A stretch of 64,000 nt of DNA from Saccharothrix sp. S26 (GTDB taxonomy: Bacteria; Actinomycetota; Actinomycetes; Mycobacteriales; Pseudonocardiaceae), in contig NZ_JAJUWT010000012.1 of the NCBI RefSeq assembly GCF_021390395.1, positions 124,001-188,000 on the forward strand, given 5' to 3'. A model generated the notes under the pieces. It saw only the letters and a program-made list of their open reading frames with translations. It searched no databases and had not been told where the DNA came from. Below, in pieces: positions 62,319 to 64,000 of this stretch. The number at the start of each line of letters is the position of its first letter. The first letter of the stretch is position 1. A program made the position numbers and the translations under genes.

Positions 62319-63149
62319 TCAGTTGGGGGCGCGGCGTTCCAGCATGACCGTGTCGCGCCAGACGCCGTGGTGCTGGGCGATGCGCTCGCGGACGCCCACG
62401 GTGCGGAAGCCGGCCGCGTGGTGCAGGGCGATGCTGGCGCGGTTTTCCGGGAAGATCGCGGTTTGGAGGGTCCACAGGCCGCCCTGGTCGGCGGCGGTGA
62501 CCTGCCGGTGCAGCAGGGACTTGCCCACGCCCCGGCCGCGGTGACCCTCGCCGACGTAGACCGAGGTCTCGGCCACGCCGGAGTAGCACGCGCGGGTCGA
62601 GACGGGCGTGGCGGCGGCCCAGCCGGCGACCCGGCCGTCGACCACGGCGACCCAGCGGTGCTCGGGCAGCCACTTCGCCTCCAGCGCGCGGCGGCTGGGG
62701 ATCTCGGTCTCGAAGGTGGCGTTGCCGGTGGCGATGCCCTCGCCGTAGATGCGGCGCACGTCCGGCCAGTCCTCGGCGGCCAGCGGGCGGACGGTGACGT
62801 CGGCGGGCAGGTCGCTCGGGCAGCACGGGCGGGTGACGATGGTGCCCATCACCGCGTCGGCGGCGTGCGGCAGACCCGTGCAGCACGCCTGGTTGACCGA
62901 GACCAGGGTGGCGGTGCCCTCCTTGCGCAGCCGGACGAACCCCACGTCGGCGAGCTTGCGCAGGTGGTGCGAGCAGGTCGACTGGCTGATGCCGACGGCC
63001 TCGGTCAGCGCGCCCACGGTGATCTCGCCGGGGTGGGTGGCGACGGTGTGCAGCAGGCGCACCCGGGTCGGGTCGGCCAGGCAGGCGAACCACTCGGCGT
63101 AGGTCGAGGCGTCCTCGGGCGCGAGGCCCGCCACCGGCGTCGTCGTCAT
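62319..63149 (-). CDS. ArsR repressor fused to an ArsN/phosphinothricin-type N-acetyltransferase
   Basis: 276 residues. Residues about 10-85 are an ArsR winged helix (EWFACLADPTRVRLLHTVAT, GISQSTCSHHLRKLADVGFV). Two vicinal Cys pairs follow (QACCTGLPHAAD, Cys89-90; TRPCCPSD, Cys109-110), suited to As(III) or antimonite sensing. From about 118 a GNAT domain of the Pat/ArsN group begins: VRRIYGEGIATGNATFETEI, AEDWPD, WVAVVDGRVAGWAAATPVST, SVYVGEGHRGRGVGKSLLHR, FPENRASIALHHAAGFRTVG. ArsN1 acetylates arsinothricin and relatives such as phosphinothricin. One chain would thus sense arsenicals and modify them. ATG 63149 is used; GTG 63155 is an alternative. A divergent flavoprotein starts 100 bp away. 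Confidence 0.88.
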   Translation of the reverse strand: MTTTPVAGLAPEDASTYAEWFACLADPTRVRLLHTVATHPGEITVGALTEAVGISQSTCSHHLRKLADVGFVRLRKEGTATLVSVNQACCTGLPHAADAVMGTIVTRPCCPSDLPADVTVRPLAAEDWPDVRRIYGEGIATGNATFETEIPSRRALEAKWLPEHRWVAVVDGRVAGWAAATPVSTRACYSGVAETSVYVGEGHRGRGVGKSLLHRQVTAADQGGLWTLQTAIFPENRASIALHHAAGFRTVGVRERIAQHHGVWRDTVMLERRAPN

Positions 63150-63159
63150 GGGCACAGAG

Positions 63160-63226
63160 TATCGACAAGCACCGATGGTTGCATCGATCTATGTCGCTCG
63201 ATACAGTCCTCACAACTCAATCGATG
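63160..63226. promoter_or_regulatory. Divergent ArsR control region with repeated ATCGAT half-sites
   Basis: The 100-bp gap between divergent starts holds TATCGACAAG, GCATCGATC, CTCGATAC and CAATCGATG, giving ATCGA/TCGAT half-sites at about 20-bp intervals. ArsR repressors commonly bind such dyads and control both directions. Exact operator limits cannot be set by eye. Confidence 0.45.
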
Positions 63227-63249
63227 AACGACGATGAAAGAGGTGTCCG

Positions 63250-64000
63250 ATGGACGAGCTTCCCGTGGTCGTGGCCGGTGCGGGGCCGATCGGGTTGGCC
63301 GCGGCGGCGCACCTGGTCGAACGCGGGCTGCGGCCGGTGGTGCTGGAAGCGGGCCCGCAGGCCGGGGCGGCGGTGGCCCAGTGGCGGCACGTGCGGCTGT
63401 TCTCGCGGTGGTCGGAGCTGGTCGACCCGGCCGCACGCCGGCTGCTGGAGCAGGCCGGGTGGCGCGCTCCCGACCCCGACGGCTACCCGACCGGCGAGCA
63501 GTGGGCGGCCGAGTACCTGGTGCCGCTGGCCGAGGCGTTGGGCGCGCACGTCCGGGTGAACGCCCGCGTGGTCGGCGTGGCCCGCCGTGGCCGGGACCTG
63601 GTCGTGGACGCGGGCCGCGACAGCGAGCCGTTGACCGTGCACGTCGAGGGTGGCGAGCGGATCGCCGCGCGGGCCGTGATCGACGCCACGGGCACGTGGG
63701 GAGGACCCAACCCGCTGGGCGGCGACGGGCTGCCGGCAACCGGCGAGCGCGAGGCGGCGGACCGGATCGGCTACCGCGTACCGGACGTCGTCGGCGAACA
63801 AGGCCGGTACGCGGGCAGGCGGATCGCCGTGGCGGGCAGTGGGCACTCCGCGCTCACCGCCCTGGTCGCGCTCACCGCCCTGGCCGAGCGCCACCCCGGC
63901 ACGAAGATCACCTGGCTGCTGCGGCGCGGCGCGGTGGGCGCGGTGTTCGGCGGTGGTGACGCGGACCAGCTGCCGGCGCGTGGCGCGTTGGGGCTGCGGG
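63250..64000 (+). CDS. FAD/NAD(P)-binding oxidoreductase (ArsO-like), 3' end outside window
   Basis: The first 250 residues of a flavoprotein that runs off the right edge. The N-terminal FAD fold is VVVAGAGPIGLAAAAHLVER, GLRPVVLEAGPQAGAAVAQW. Then come VRLFSRWSELVDPAARRLLE, DATGTWGGPNPLGGDGLP and a second dinucleotide fold RIAVAGSGHSALTALVALTA. The two-fold plan and sequence flavour match the flavin-dependent oxidoreductases found in ars loci (ArsO-like) and thioredoxin-reductase-like proteins. ATG 63250 follows AAAGAGG. It is divergent from the ArsR-acetyltransferase gene and probably under its control, implying a redox step in arsenical metabolism. The C-terminus could not be examined. Confidence 0.82.
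   Translation, partial: MDELPVVVAGAGPIGLAAAAHLVERGLRPVVLEAGPQAGAAVAQWRHVRLFSRWSELVDPAARRLLEQAGWRAPDPDGYPTGEQWAAEYLVPLAEALGAHVRVNARVVGVARRGRDLVVDAGRDSEPLTVHVEGGERIAARAVIDATGTWGGPNPLGGDGLPATGEREAADRIGYRVPDVVGEQGRYAGRRIAVAGSGHSALTALVALTALAERHPGTKITWLLRRGAVGAVFGGGDADQLPARGALGLR

Overview
This is a 64 kb window of very GC-rich DNA. The third-position GC bias is strong enough to create long shadow ORFs on the opposite strand of most real genes. GTG and TTG starts are common, as are many secreted polysaccharide- and protein-degrading enzymes, SARP/BTAD regulators, two-component systems, PadR/MarR/TetR/ArsR/HxlR repressors and DHA2 drug pumps. This points to a filamentous, soil-type actinomycete. A Pseudonocardiales member such as Saccharothrix, Lentzea or Actinosynnema would fit, but that is inference. 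I see no rRNA, tRNA, CRISPR array, phage or intact insertion sequence.

Layout. 0-4 kb: end of an AAA/TPR regulator, an aromatic-ring flavin hydroxylase, a broken berberine-bridge-type oxidase and a small unknown gene. 4.1-7.5 kb: a secreted GH3 enzyme with two discoidin domains behind a LacI-type palindrome, followed by the largest copy of an unusual 22-bp-period repeat with a long hairpin. 7.5-10.5 kb: a translationally coupled unknown protein / sensor kinase / response regulator operon. 10.8-15.2 kb: a four-gene operon of class II DAHP synthase, chorismatase, an amidotransferase-like protein and a DoxX membrane protein, probably making a hydroxybenzoate-type product from chorismate. 15.3-15.7 kb: a DUF1540 gene under an iron box. 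16-23.6 kb: acetyltransferase, secreted beta-helix protein with CBM2, an ECF sigma factor, chitinase, LigD-type polymerase and a secreted aminopeptidase. 23.7-30.1 kb: a SARP without TPRs, an SH3 protein, and a padR / enoate reductase / SnoaL operon. 30-40.4 kb: subtilase, HAF-repeat protein, orphan kdpDE, and a His-rich Tat-exported PHP protein with an unknown partner. 40.4-50.6 kb: duplicated and decayed DNA, then a dense block of repressors, two DHA2 pumps and a P450, several with clear palindromic operators; it ends in a broken carotenoid oxygenase. 50.6-59.3 kb: reductase-like protein, prolyl aminopeptidase homologue, a Clp-N/TIR fusion, glyA, an exported pair, a VanZ-RDD protein ending in repeat DNA, a DinB protein and a DNA ligase. 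59.3-64 kb: a full-length SARP-NB-TPR regulator, an ArsR-acetyltransferase fusion and a divergent flavoprotein cut by the window edge.

How genes work together. The secreted enzymes (GH3, beta-helix/CBM2, chitinase, M28 and S8 peptidases) suit a saprophyte feeding on plant, fungal and insect polymers. The DAHP synthase feeds the shikimate pathway and the chorismatase draws on it. The LigD polymerase and ligase modules lie 36 kb apart as separate genes. The ArsR-GNAT fusion and its divergent flavoprotein look like an arsenical or organoarsenical resistance unit.

The most unusual items are the dispersed 22-bp-period repeat at the 3' ends of three minus-strand genes (in one case supplying the C-terminus and stop codon), the Clp-N/TIR fusion, the DAHP synthase-chorismatase-amidotransferase-like-DoxX operon, the ArsR-ArsN-like fusion and the iron-box-controlled DUF1540 gene.
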